From Daphnia pulex (Eukaryota > Arthropoda > Branchiopoda > Diplostraca > Daphniidae), in contig NC_060020.1 of NCBI RefSeq assembly GCF_021134715.1, positions 4,526,001 through 4,590,000 of the forward strand: a stretch of 64,000 nt of DNA, given 5' to 3'. Of the stretch, positions 36,262-49,307 are shown in pieces (the first letter of the stretch is position 1; every line of letters begins with the position of its first letter). Made by a program: the position numbers and the translations under genes. The notes under the pieces are model-generated. The model was not told the DNA's origin. It was given only the letters and a program-made list of their open reading frames with translations, and searched no databases.

Positions 36262-36846
36262 TTTGCCTAGATATAGGTTGGTCTAGAGACGCCAAAAAAG
36301 ATGTCCATGTGTAGAAACCGAGACGACACAATCAAGAAGAACCGGTTGCTCTCTATTTTCTCTGCTGAGAGAAACAGCGAGATATCCCGCCAGTACTACA
36401 AGTGTCACGTGACTATTCAACCGCCTCATGTTCATCTCTCGGCAGCAGCGTTCGTCTAACGAGGCAAATTCTCCAAACATGGGCATTCAGCTGCTGCTCA
36501 AGGGTGCATGAGACTGTGAGCTCTTAACTCGCCTCCCTCTAGGGTGTTTACATAACCAACTGGACATGTAGAAATTTTCTGGATTGTAATGGTTTTCGCC
36601 GAAGGGAAGGCAAATCTCAAATTCCAAAACTGGTGGTGATAAAAGAAAAGAGAACTGCCACCTGTTGGATGAATCAAGTGTTTTAAAATGTCATTCATAG
36701 GTGGTGCACATGCGCCTTCCACGTGAATTCAATGAAAACATAAAGGACTTGACAGTAAACAGACTCGGTCTCATTTCAACGTCGGCCTGGCTACACGACA
36801 CTACCAAAGAATTGTCTCTTGATCGTGAAAACATCTGCCCGGGAAA

Positions 36847-39800
36847 ATGACCATCTCAGTGAATCACAACAAGGCTTGGTCGTGTAAGTAAACCGTCCAA
36901 TTATTTTCTTAACATTTTTGGCTTGCAAGTGTTTCCAAAGCTGGGTTTTGTTTGAAACGTAACATCTGTAAATTTAGCTCGGGGCTGTTTACATTACCTC
37001 ATCGACCTCGAATGAGTCTGTAGACAATTCTGTTTGTTTCCCCCAACTAGTGAGATGTAGAATCTGCCGCATATTGACTGACAAACTAATAAAAAGGTCT
37101 ATACCGTTCGCGAAGGTCAAAGATCTCAAATATGTGTTGCTATGCGCGAAAGATGTATTCATGTAAATTAATCGGAGTTTCCAAAAATAACTAATTTGAA
37201 TTTACAGCGGAAAAGAGCGCTCGGCTGGAAGAAGAACTCGGTCGACGGATTCTGATTATCGATGGCGCTATGGGTACCATGATACAAAAGCATCGTCTGG
37301 AAGAAGAAGATTTTCGGAATGAAGAGTTAACTGGACATGAAAAGAATCTTAAAGGAAACAATGATTTGCTCAGTATTACTCGGCCGGAAATCATCTACGA
37401 CATCCATACCGTACACGACATAATTCTATAAATTTAAAGATGTTTCGCTAATTTTGATTATACTTTCTTTAAGGCATATTTGGAAGCTGGGTCCGATATT
37501 ATTGAAACCAACACCTTTAGCGGTACGTGGATCGCACAGGCTGATTACGGATTGGAAGAATGGGCATATCGATTAAATTTCGAATCTGCCAAGTTGGCAG
37601 CTCGTGCAGTGGCCGATCACGAGAAAAAGACGGGCAAGCAATGTTGGGTAGCCGGAGCGCTTGGTCCAACGAATCGTACCTTATCCATCTCGCCATCAGT
37701 CGAACGTCCGGACTTCCGAAATATCAGTAAGTAAAATACATTTTTGTTGGTTGTTGTTTTCATTTGGAGTCGTATGGATGTCGCCATGTATAAACAATCG
37801 TGCATTGAACCCCTTCTTTTATGCAACCAAACTTATGTAACATGACCTTGGTTGTTATAGCTTTTGACGAACTGGTGGACGCATATACAACTCAGGCCAG
37901 GGCTCTATTGGACGGTGGTGCTGATATTCTTCTAGTTGAAACCATTTTCGACACGGCTAATTCCAAAGCGGCGCTCTTTGCCATTGAAAATCTTTTTGAA
38001 AAAGAATACAGTCGCATTCCTGTTATGGTGGGAACAATAAATTACATAGTTTTGTATTTTTCTTTTGTTTTCTAATGGTTTATTCATTATTAATTAGGTC
38101 TCTGGAACGATCGTTGACAAAAGCGGGAGAACTCTGTCAGGACAAACTGGAGAGGCCTTCGTTATCAGCGTGTCACATTCGAATCCATTATGGTAATGAA
38201 CTGACAAAAATAATTGTTTGCTTGTCAATTAAAAATAAGATTGACGAAACACAGTATAGGTCTAAATTGTGCACTTGGAGCCCGAGAGATGAGACCCTTC
38301 ATTGAAACGATTGGACGTTCCACGTCAGCATACGTCATTTGTTATCCTAACGCTGGTAACTCATTACTGTCTTACCGGTTTAGAAAGAACCATTTGTTAA
38401 ATTATACTTTAACTAGGTCTGCCAAACACTTTCGGTGGATACGACGAAACTCCCGACTTAATGGCGGAAAGTTTGCGGGATTTCGCCAGCGACGGCCTTG
38501 TCAACATTATTGGTGGTTGCTGTGGAACTACACCTGATCATATCAAGTAATTACATTCATAACACATTTCGCACATCAAATTTTTTAATATGGTAAAATG
38601 TGATTTGATAGAGCTATTAAAAAAATTGTGGAAAAATATCCACCCCGAAAGCCAAGTCCCAATCCTTATGAAGGCCACATGCTATTATCTGGATTAGAAC
38701 CTTTCCGTATCGGAAAAGATACAAATTTCGTTAATATTGGTGAACGTTGTAATGTTGCTGGCTCTCGCAAGTTTTTGCGACTCATCAAGGATGGAAAATA
38801 CGACGTAAGATTTTAAATTGCATTTCATTCGATTGATATTTTACTTTCTTTAAACTATAGGAGGCTTTACAAATCGCCAAGGAGCAGGTAGAAAATGGTG
38901 CTCAAGTTCTTGATATTGTAAGTGCAAAATTTCGTTTGCGATTCATGTTTAAATATACTAAAAAATCGAATTTGAATTTCGCAGAATATGGATGAAGGTA
39001 TGTTGGACGGCGTAGCAGCGATGACTCGATTTCTGAATTTGATTTCCTCAGAGCCTGACATATCCAAGGTAAAAATACAATTCCGATTTCTTTGGTGAAA
39101 TACAATCTAATTTTCTTGTGAAACTGTAGGTTCCATTGTGTATCGATTCGTCCAACTTCAAAGTGATCGAGGCCGGATTGAAATGTAATCAGGGAAAATG
39201 TATCGTCAATTCCATTTCATTAAAAGAGGGCGAAGAAGATTTCATCCATAAAGCCACAATTGTAAGAAAATTTGGTGCTGCAGTTGTCGTTATGGCGTTC
39301 GATGAGCTTGGCCAAGTAAGTAGCGATGTACAGTAAAAATTGCAAAAGACTTATCGGGATTAATTCTTGTTATTCGGCAGGCCGCAGACACGGATCGCAA
39401 AGTTGAGATTTGTGTTCGATCCTACAAGTTGCTTGTTGATAAGGTTGGATTCAACCCCAACGATATTATTTTCGATCCCAACATTTTAACCATAGCCACG
39501 GGAATTGAAGAGCACAACACTTACGGAATTGATTTTATTGAAGCTTGCAGAAGAATTAAAGTAAGATCCGATTTGACTAAATCAAATGCGCCTCTTAACA
39601 AATACTGTATTAACCAAACGTTTATAGAAAGTGTGTCCCGGCTGCCGAGTGAGTGGCGGTGTATCAAACATATCCTTTTCCTTCCGCGGAATGGAGCAAA
39701 TCCGTGAAGCCATGCATTCCGTTTTCTTGTACCATGCTATTAAAGCCGGCCTTGATATGGGAATAGTAAATGCCGGTAATCTTGCCGTTTACGACAATAT

Positions 39801-42540
39801 TGATCCTAAACTACTGCAACTCTGCGAGGCCATTTTATGGAACAAGGATGCTCACGTATGATTAAATCATTTGTGTTCGTAATCTTCACTTATTGATTCT
39901 TTCCTTATTCAAAATAGGGGACTGAAAAACTCCTGGAATTTGCTCAAACTGCTGTCAAAGGTGAAAAGACTGTGGAAGTTGATGACTCTAGGTCAAAACC
40001 AGTCGAAGAGCGTATTGAAAATGCCCTTGTGAAGGTAAAAAGACTATACATTTTTCCATATTTATTTTGCCAAAAGTCCATTCAATATAATTTTGGTGTT
40101 AGGGTATTGATAAATACATTGTCGAAGACACAGAGGAAGCCCGATTGGATACAAAAAAATATCCACGTCCGTTGAACATCATTGAAGGACCGCTAATGAA
40201 AGGAATGTCAGTCGTTGGAGACCTGTTTGGTGCTGGAAAAATGTTTTTACCTCAAGTAATAATTTTTAAATGTGCACCATTCACTTCCAAAAATACTGGT
40301 AATGTCGATTTCTATAGGTAATCAAATCAGCTCGAGTGATGAAAAAAGCCGTGGGCCATTTGGTACCTTTTATGGAAAAAGAGCGTGAAGCTGCCCAGGC
40401 CATATCGGGTGAAGTTGCGTCAGAAAACGTAATATGTCGGTTATTATGAAGTAAATACAGACGGTCCTGATGAAATATGGAATGTTTCTGTAGGATCGTT
40501 TCGCTGGTACGGTCGTTCTCGCCACGGTTAAGGGCGACGTCCACGATATCGGTAAAAATATCGTCGCTGTCGTTTTAGGCTGCAATAACTTCCGAGTTAT
40601 CGATATGGGGGTCATGGTTCCCTGTGATAAAATATTGGAACGAGCAATTCAAGAAAAAGCCGGTGAGTATTAAAAACGGTTACGTCACTCCACATTGTAA
40701 GCAATTCATAACATTTCCCTTCATTTTCCTTAGATATCGTCGGACTTTCTGGACTGATTACTCCATCCTTGGATGAGATGATTCACGTAGCCAAAGAAAT
40801 GCAACGCATCAAACTGAAAGTGCCTTTGCTAATTGGAGGAGCCACAACTTCTAAAGCTCATACTGCCGTGAAAATCGCTCCGGCGTACGAGCATCCAGTC
40901 ATTCACGTGCTCGATGCGTCACGTAGTGTGGTTGTGGTACGTAAAATAACATGAAATAAAAATGCTTGACAAATTTCACTCAAAGGAAAACTACCTGGCC
41001 ATTTCGTAGAGCTCGGCTTTGTTAGACAAAAACACTATACAAGAATACATGGAAGAAATCCGAGAAGATTACGAAGACGTCCGACAGTTACACTACGAAA
41101 CTCTACGTGATCGCAAATATGTCAGTTTGGAGCTGGCCAGAGCGCGTCGTTTAAAACTGGATTTCACTAACCAATTCAAACCAGGTAATTATTCAAAAAT
41201 TCGTTAAATGTATTCCGTGCCATTAAACAATTTCCAATGTGTTAATAACTTTAGTTCGTCCGAGTTTCCTGGGAGTCAAAGTTTTTTCGGATTACGACCT
41301 GGAAAGTCTTATCCCATACATAGACTGGAAACCGTTCTTTGATGTTTGGCAGCTGAGAGGGAAATACCCCAATCGAGGATACCCAAAAATTTTCAACGAT
41401 GAAACAGTTGGTAAATTATTTGGAATATAAAGTATCAACCAGATAAGATCAAAATGACAATTTCATTATTCTTTCATAGGTGCTGAAGCCAAAAAAGTGT
41501 TTGATGATGCTCAAAAGTTGTTGAAACAAATCATCGATGAAAAACTTCTCCATGCTAAAGGGGTAGGCTGAAAGCTAGTTAATATTTTATCCGATTTACG
41601 AGCAGCGCGTTGACAGCTCTCTCTCCCATTCTATTCTAGGTATTGGCGTTCTACCCAGCCAACAGCTGCGGTGATGATATTATGGTTTATGAAGATGACG
41701 ATTGGCCTCGAGATGAGCCTCTCGCTCGATTCTGTGGACTGCGACAGCAGGCAGAGAAGGAGAGTAAAGAAGAACCTCATTTGTGTCTCTCGGATTTCAT
41801 AGCTCCTCTTACGTCTGGAGTTGGAGATTACATTGGAATGTTCGCCGTCACGGCAGGATTCGGGTGAGTGGTCGTAAAATGTCACTCGATTTTTTTGAAA
41901 CGCAATTTCACGGAGTGTGTTTTATTTAGATGTGAAGAACTTTGCGCTAAATTTGAAAAGGAAAATGACGACTACAATATTATCATGGCGAAAGCCTTGG
42001 CTGATCGTTTAGCCGAAGCTTTCGCTGAAGGATTGCATGAAATTGTGCGTACCGAGCTGTGGGGTTACTGCTCAGAAGAAAGGCTTGCACCCTCTGAATT
42101 ACACGGCATCAAGTACAAGGTAATGCCTTAATTAAGATAACATCTATTAAATTACTGGAATTATAATCGAATGTTGATTTACACAGGGGATTCGTCCAGC
42201 TCCGGGATATCCCAGCCAACCAGATCACACTGAAAAGTTGACAATGTGGCGTCTCCTACAAGCGGAACCGAGAACTGGAATCCGATTGACTGACAGTTTA
42301 GCCATGGAACCCGCTGCTTCGGTATCCGGTCTTTACTTTGCCCATCCGGAGTCTCATTACTTTGGCGTTGGGAAAATCTCCAAAGATCAAGTAATATTCA
42401 ACATTTTCACAAAAAGGTTTTTCAACAGTTTTTTAAAAACATCCTGTACTTTATAGGTGATTGACTACGCATCGAGAAAGGAAGCTGACGTTTCTCAAGT
42501 TGAAAAAACTCTGAGCATCAACTTGGCGTATGACTTGTAA
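36847..42540 (+). CDS. MTR: Cobalamin-dependent methionine synthase
   Basis: Cytosolic enzyme that moves the methyl group of 5-methyltetrahydrofolate to homocysteine through methylcobalamin. Twenty-five exons: 36847-36883, 37208-37410, 37474-37726, 37861-38027, 38098-38192, 38255-38355, 38417-38546, 38612-38804, 38861-38917, 38985-39068, 39130-39315, 39381-39560, 39628-39855, 39918-40034, 40103-40255, 40318-40428, 40494-40662, 40734-40936, 41010-41184, 41255-41410, 41480-41562, 41640-41863, 41930-42119, 42187-42390, 42457-42540. Total 3783 nt, 1260 residues (human: 1265), so it is full length. Homocysteine domain with zinc ligands in LNCALGA (Cys about 257) and [10 protein letters not shown] (Cys about 320 and 321). 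Folate domain with [14 protein letters not shown] and [14 protein letters not shown]. Cobalamin domain with GDVHDIGKN, whose His (about 782) is the lower axial cobalt ligand. Activation domain with [15 protein letters not shown] for reductive methylation by SAM. No key residue is missing. Confidence 0.96.
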
Positions 42541-42626
42541 ACGTGCTGTCAATTAATCCGAAAAGAAATCATTTAAGGATTATTTGGCATTTTAGCACTA
42601 TGCAAAGATCATGATGAAATAGGTTA

Positions 42627-42632
42627 AATAAA
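42627..42632 (+). terminator. MTR poly(A) signal
   Basis: Canonical AATAAA shortly after the MTR stop codon and before the next gene on the same strand. Confidence 0.6.
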
Positions 42633-43076
42633 CAAATTTTATATGGCATCCATGTCACATTTTGAGAGTCTTTGAGACTCGCATCATTTAAAAAAATAAA
42701 TAAAAAAAAAAGAGTGAAAAACATTTAAGAATGCGCTTATGGGTTCATCATTTTACAACTGGCATAGTAAAACGATCTTAAGCAAAGTTTAAAAAAGAAA
42801 ATTATCCTTGAAATTATCTGTCTCTTGGCGAGACTGGAGAGTCGACTAAGAGCACTTAGTGAAATGCCGCTGGATGGACACAGCACTCCGCTCATTGAGC
42901 TGGAGGACGGTTATTTATACAGCCGACATGCTGCACAAGAGTCGGACCAGCAAAGTTGGCCGCCCAATATCACACATGTACGCCTAAAAACTTGAACTCA
43001 CTGGGGACTCACTGAAGAGGTCATGGCCATATGTTTCCGGTTTTTTGGGGTATTGCTGGCCAGCTACGTGATAGCT

Positions 43077-43092
43077 AGAGAGAGAGAGAGAG
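43077..43092. repeat. GA microsatellite upstream of nidogen
   Basis: About eight GA units followed by a G run, about 125 bp upstream of the nidogen start codon. It may be a GAGA-factor tract in the promoter, but only its position supports this. Confidence 0.7.
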
Positions 43093-43215
43093 GGGGGTGA
43101 GCAGCAGAAGGCTACTACAGATATCGAATTACTTTCCAAAAAGGACAGACAAGTTTTTCGTGGATGGTATGGCCAGTTGTCGCGCATCTTCGGACAAGCT
43201 CGCGAGCCCGTCATC

Positions 43216-46200
43216 ATGTCTTTACGAAGGCACTGCGCCCCGTTTGTTCTCTTCCTCATTTGCATTATTCTCGGACCGAATTATCTAATCGTCTCGGCAT
43301 TCTCCAAGTCTGAATTGCTCTTTCCCTTCGGTGAAACGGTTTCCAATCAACGGCTGGACAACGAGACGGATGATTACAATAGCATCGAAGTTCAATTGAC
43401 GACGCCTGTGATATTCTACAACCAAACCTACAACTCCATATATGTAAGTTTATTAGCTTTCGCAGCATTCTTATAACCGAGATGTACAGCACTCCCAAGG
43501 GGCTATATAGCTCATTTGTTTGTTCGACCGATTAGTCATCGGGTTGGTTCCCACATATGTTAGCGATGACAAGTTATCAGTTTCTCAGTGGCACTAAATT
43601 ATTTGTCGCCAGTATTTTCTGAAGAACATCTTGTAACGTTTTACATTTCACAAAAAGGTCAACGAAAATGGATTGGTGTCATTTTTGACGGAAATCGCCA
43701 GCTTTTTTAGCATTCCTTTTCCACTGGACTACCCCACCATCGCCCCGTTGTATTCAGATGTGGATATTCGAGCTAGAGGAGCAGTATGGTACAGGTATAT
43801 ATGTTTGTGTACTAAACAGTTATATTTGGAAAATCCTTTTGTAAAATGAAATTTTTTTTTTTTTACAGAGAAACGCGCGAGTCGGTGGACATCAAACGCG
43901 CCTCTGTTCTCATCCAAAAACACTTCACATCTGGAAGAGGTTTCGAAGCCAAGGACTTGTTTATCGTCACTTGGGATGACGTCGGCTTTTTTGATCGGGG
44001 AAATGATAAGGTTATATACAGAAAATAGGAAGAAAAAAAAAAGAAATTGGCACTGAGTACGTAATGTGACTCTCTTCTCTCTTTATACAGGGCAATACGT
44101 TCCAGCTAGTGATAGCTTCAGATGGCCAGGAATCGTTCATTTTGTTCGCCTATCCGGATAAAGGCATTCAATGGATTCAAGGAGTCGGAAAAAATCCAAA
44201 TCTGCCAGACGCTCGAGCTCAAACTGGATTCGTTTCTGGCGATGGACGATTCTATCTTCTAGAAGGTTCCGGCTCGGATCAAGTTTCCAACTTGAACAAG
44301 TAGGTTAATTCTTCTTATATCCGTCTTAATAATTATAGTTAAGTTCTGAGTTTACTTAGTGAAGATGTTGAATTCGTTTACTGCAGATTATCAAATATCG
44401 GAGTTCCCGGTCTGTGGATGTTTCGCGTTGGCAAACTTGGCGAAGTCGACGAAGTAGAATCACCCGATTTAGCAACTGGAGACAGTTGAGTTTGATACAA
44501 AGTTGTCTAATCTGTCCTTGAGTCTAATTGAAACTTTACTGGTAATTACAGCTACTCTGCAGCAGCCGCAAGTGGCCGAGACTTGTGCGGTAGGATCGGC
44601 ATTATGTCACAGCAAAGCCATTTGTGTGGATTACAACCCAGGGTTTTGTTGTCAATGCTCGACAGGATTTATCGGAAACGGTCGCAATTGCTTGACAGAA
44701 GGTAAATATTTTCATATCCCGCGGATATTCCTTTATATATGATATTCCGGAATTTCCGGATATTCCGGAATCGAGTGGGAAGCTTAAATTATTTTTAAAT
44801 ATCAACCAAAAGGTATTCCGCAGCGGATCAACGGTAAAGTCAGCGGGAAAATCAATGGTCTGAGCTTCCAGGACGAAGACCTACACTCGTACGTCGTCAC
44901 CAGTGATGGCCGAGCTTACACAGCAGTATCCAAAATGAACGAAACTATCGGTTTCGATTTGCAGCCTCTTTCCATGTTGGGCGGAGTGGTCGGATGGCTA
45001 TTTGCCCGCTCCACTTCCATCAATGCCCCCAATGGCTACCAACTGACAGGCATGTATCCATTGCGGAGAATGATTCCCTGGGAAACCGCACGGGTTTTTT
45101 ATTTCTTTTATTCTTATTTATTGGTTTCCCCATAAAAGGAGGTAAATTTAATTTTACAACGACTATGGATTTCCCCCAAACGGGTCATCGCGTTGTCATC
45201 GAACAGCGTTTCCACGGCGTCGACGTCTTCAATTATTTGCGGATGAGCATCAACGTGTACGGAACGGTGCCGTCCATTTCCCACGGCTCCAAAATTGAAA
45301 TCGCCGATTACGAAGAAGAGCACCACAAAACAGGATTGGGTAAAAATAACTTTTATTTCGACATTTCGACAGCAAAATAATCTATTGTCTGTTGTTGCAA
45401 AGGTGAATTCAGGTCGTCGAGTCGACGTGCTTTCCGCATCGAAGGATCGAGTCTCGACATACCGTTCACTGTCGACCACGTTATCCACTTTGAAGAGTGT
45501 CCTTTCGCGTCGCTCGATAACACCACCGTTCTCAAATTGAAAGTGGGACGCAACTTTGTCACCTACGACGCACGCGAATTGATTGTGCGTTTCGCCATGA
45601 CGACCAAGATTTCACCCCTGCAAGGTATTTCCCTTTTGAAATTTTCTTTCCACCAAAGTGAAATTGAATGTTTGGTTTTCTGTGTGCCAAATGCAGAGAC
45701 AGAGGATCCCTGCGTCAAAGGTCAGGCGTCGTGCGTTCCCAACAGCATCTGCATAGCCGATAAAGACACTTTCCGATGTGTTTGCAACAAAGGGTAAGTA
45801 TACAGAAACATTTGAGTCAAAACGACTTTTCTAATAAGCGTTTTGAATTGGGAAATTATTTTTTGTTTTAGTTATGAATATTATTACGAAGAGGGCAAAG
45901 ACGAATCGGCTTGCGTCGATATTAACGAGTGTAACATTGGTACGGATCGATGTGACGAGAACGCCCTTTGCTTCGACCAACCGGGAGGTTATGAATGCCG
46001 CTGTAAAGCCGGATACAATGGCGACGGATTTAATTGCCAGAGTATATATAAGAGTCTCAACAACAACCATTTATCAGTTCAATTTGATTATTTTGTGTTC
46101 TCACAGAAGAGACGCCTTGCTCACGAGTCCGTTGTCCAGCTCATTCCCAGTGCATTGAGAATAACCAAGGGCATCCAGAGTGCCGTTGCCTGGCCGGATA

Positions 46201-49200
46201 TCAGGAAACGGATAGTCAGTGTCAGTTGATTAGATCACCGACTGTCGATTGCCGAACGCAAGACAAATGCGACATGAATGCTCAATGCGTCTACAACAGT
46301 CAGACCGACCAGCACCAGTGCCAATGCGTGAGTGGATTCCGAGGTGACGGACTGACTTGCACTCTCTCATCAGGTATAAAATATTCGACCACCTTATGAT
46401 GTAACCGCTGCAAGGTGTGCATTGATTGCTTGTATATCTTAGAATCTTGCGAACAAGCAGCCAATTGCAGCCCCTACGCCACATGCACCTACGACGAAGT
46501 GCTCAATACTCATCAGTGCAAGTGTCTGCCCGGCTTCGAAGGTGACGGCTACGATTGTGTGCGACCGACTTGCATCCTCGGCGTTTGCTGGTGCCCAGAC
46601 GGTTACCTTTACGTCAACGAAAAGTGTGAACGCTCCGTCGTTAGCGGTGAAACGCCAGGTATGATTTAAATTTGTTATCAAGTCAAAATAATTTTAAACC
46701 ATCTGTTTTTCTTATTAGTTTCTTGCAACGAGGTGAACATTTGCCATCCCAATGCTCGCTGCGTCCTGTCTATTGGCAACTCGACTGCTGCCGGTACGGA
46801 TGAACAGCAGCAGCAGTACATCTGCCAATGTAATGACGGCTACGTAGGCGACGGTTTCCAGTGCGCCAGCGAGATTGGCTTGCCAATGGTTTCGACCGAG
46901 CCGCCGTCTGGTTCTGGTTGCGATGTCGGCGGCTGCCGATCAAACGCCATGTGTGTCTACGATGACGAAGCTCTCAAATCCGTCTGCGTTTGTAATGACG
47001 GCTACCGAGGCGACGGTGTCTTCTGCACTCCCATCGGTTCGCGACGACGACTCACCATTCAAAAATATATAACACCGTCCTCCCGACAACTGACTTTTCT
47101 TATTATTTTCTCTTGAATCAGATGGATGTAGCGCCCTGTCCGACTGCGACGCCAATGCCCAGTGTCTGTTCAGCAATCGCGAGCAACGATTCCAATGCGA
47201 ATGCAATCAAGGATACTTTGGCGACGGCAAAAGCTGCTTCCGCACGGAGCAAGGTCTTAGTATATTTTAGGTCATAAACACAAATAGATAAAGATGAATA
47301 ATTATTTTGTTTTTTTAAATTTGATAGTCGCCGAAGAAGAAGAAGAGCCTGGCTGTAACGAAGTCAACAATTGTCACGTCAATGCGGCTTGCACGGCCGA
47401 TGAATCGAGCGGTCGATACGTCTGCGTTTGCCGCTCGGGATTCAACGGCAACGGGTTCCATTGCGAGCCGAGTGTCATTGGGTGCAACGTCATTAATAAC
47501 TGTCACCGCGATGCTCAATGCCTCTACGATCCCGAATCCATCGGGTACAGATGCAAGTGCAAAGAGGTCTGGTTTCTCCCTTCATTCACAATTTCCCATG
47601 CGCTGAATGAAATCGATCGATATTTGTTGGTTATTTGCGCTGTAGGGTTACACTGGTAGTGGAACTACCTGTAGGCCACTTGAATCGTGCGTCGATAACG
47701 AGGGTATCTGCCATGCGAACGCCCTTTGCGCTTGGAACACTGAAGGTTACTATGGATGCCGTTGTCGCGATGGATTCAGAGGCGACGGCTATCAGTGTCA
47801 AGGTAAGATTTCATCGTCGTTTGATATCATCCAGTTGAAATAATCACCATTTTCTTGTCGTCTTTCTAGTCATTCCGAAGCACGATGGCAAATTCTTATT
47901 GATTAGCCACGGCATGTCAATTCTGCGCGTACCTATACAGGTCTCACCGGCAACGCCTGGCCGGCCAATTTATGTTCAAATTTTCCAGGCAGCAGTCGGT
48001 AATACAAATGATTTAAATGTCGGGTCTATGAAATTGAATTAATTCGTTTTTGTTCATTCTAAGGTATCGATATCGACTGTCTTGAAGGAAGGGTGTATTG
48101 GAGCGATGTCAACGGACGGATTATCACCAGTGCTGCTTACAATGGATCCAACTCCAAAGTTTTCCTCAATTCAGGTAATCCATTTATTATAATTAACATG
48201 CTGACAACCTTGTATAGAAAAATGCAAAAATAAGTTCCAAAGCGCAAGGCTATACCAAAATAATCACCATCTCATTTTGGGACTTGTTCATTAATCATTT
48301 GCTCGTGAATCAATGCGTTGTATTCAAACGAATTTGGTTAATCTTTTTTTTAACTTTCTACAGAGATCGGATCGCCGGAGGGCATCGCTATTGACTGGGC
48401 ATCAAGGAACATGTATTGGACGGACTCGATGCGCGATACGATCGAAGTGGCAAATTTGGATTCGAAAGTTCGTCGCGTTCTCTTCGACACCAAAGTACTT
48501 AAATAAAACACTTTCACCGTAAATGAATTTGCTTAATTAAACAATATTTCTAATTACAGCTGATTAATCCTCGGGGCATCGCCGTCCATCCTTCTCGCGG
48601 ACTTCTGTTTTGGAGCGACTGGGATCGAGCCAATCCGAAAATCGAACGGGCCAATGCTGACGGGACGGACCGGCGCAGCGATTTCATTACGACGGACCTC
48701 CAACTGCCCAACTCGCTGACCATTGATTTCGAGCGCCAAGACATCTGCTGGGCCGATGCTGGAGTTCGCAGAATTGGTAATGAAGCCATGACATGTTTTT
48801 GGTGTGTGTGTGTCCTTGTTCGTCTTTTTTACGTAAGAAATACTTTCATTTATAGAATGCGTTAGCTTGGACGGTGGCAACCGACGAATAATCCGCTCTG
48901 ACGTAAAATATCCGTTCGGCCTTACTCATTATGGACAACGCCTATTCTGGACGGACTGGGAAGAGTAATTTATTCCATTCTGTTCACGAACGATCGACCG
49001 TTATACATTTTTCATTGAACTGTAATAGGAAAACCATCAAGAGCGCATCGAAAGACGAGAACGACAAAGAAAACATTTCCCTGCAAGTGCCGTTAGGTGG
49101 GCAAGGGAAACTGTACGGGATTGTCGCCGTTCCGGAAACATGCCCTAGAGGTAATTAGACCTAATTTGCAATTCTTTTTCGTTATTAAACTTACTATTTT

Positions 49201-49307
49201 ATCGTTAAAATTTTGCAGTTCAATCGGCGTGTCAGGTGGCTTCTGGGGGTTGCAATGCGGAGCAAATATGTCTGCCCAGCGGAACGAACGGCAGAACTTG
49301 TCTTTAA
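43216..49307 (+). CDS. Ndg: Nidogen (entactin), basement membrane linker
   Basis: Secreted glycoprotein that links laminin and collagen IV networks. Twenty-four exons: 43216-43443, 43658-43794, 43869-44010, 44091-44299, 44387-44484, 44552-44701, 44813-45049, 45139-45339, 45403-45624, 45697-45793, 45872-46041, 46107-46373, 46443-46658, 46719-47036, 47122-47253, 47328-47566, 47646-47802, 47870-47998, 48064-48174, 48364-48494, 48560-48776, 48856-48964, 49029-49150, 49219-49307. Total 4128 nt, 1375 residues (human NID1: 1247). Order: signal peptide 1-30; NIDO domain to about 271; one EGF; G2F beta-barrel about 322-541; about eleven EGF modules 542-1073, one calcium-binding type (DINEC); a YWTD propeller 1074-1350 ([37 protein letters not shown]); a short Cys-rich end. 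Intron 7 has a GC donor. No thyroglobulin type-1 domain was found. An in-frame Met at 43177 is possible, but 43216 gives the better signal peptide. Confidence 0.94.

Larger units (their letters stand above)
34888..36846. other. Divergent spacer between the GT17 gene and MTR
   Basis: The two genes point away from each other, so both promoters should lie here. On the minus strand an acceptor-like CATAG occurs near 34977, which could open the 5' UTR part of the first coding exon. A candidate noncoding exon lies at 36064-36151. A CA microsatellite lies at 36240-36261 and a CACGTG E-box at 36720-36725, about 120 bp upstream of the MTR start codon. No TATA box is placed convincingly for either gene. 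Confidence 0.5.
42541..43215. other. MTR 3' UTR and nidogen 5' region
   Basis: Two tandem plus-strand genes are separated by 675 bp. An AATAAA at 42627-42632, 87 nt past the MTR stop, is the likely MTR poly(A) signal. The nidogen promoter should follow; a GA run at about 43077-43092 lies about 125 bp upstream of its start codon and no clear TATA box is seen. Confidence 0.6.
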
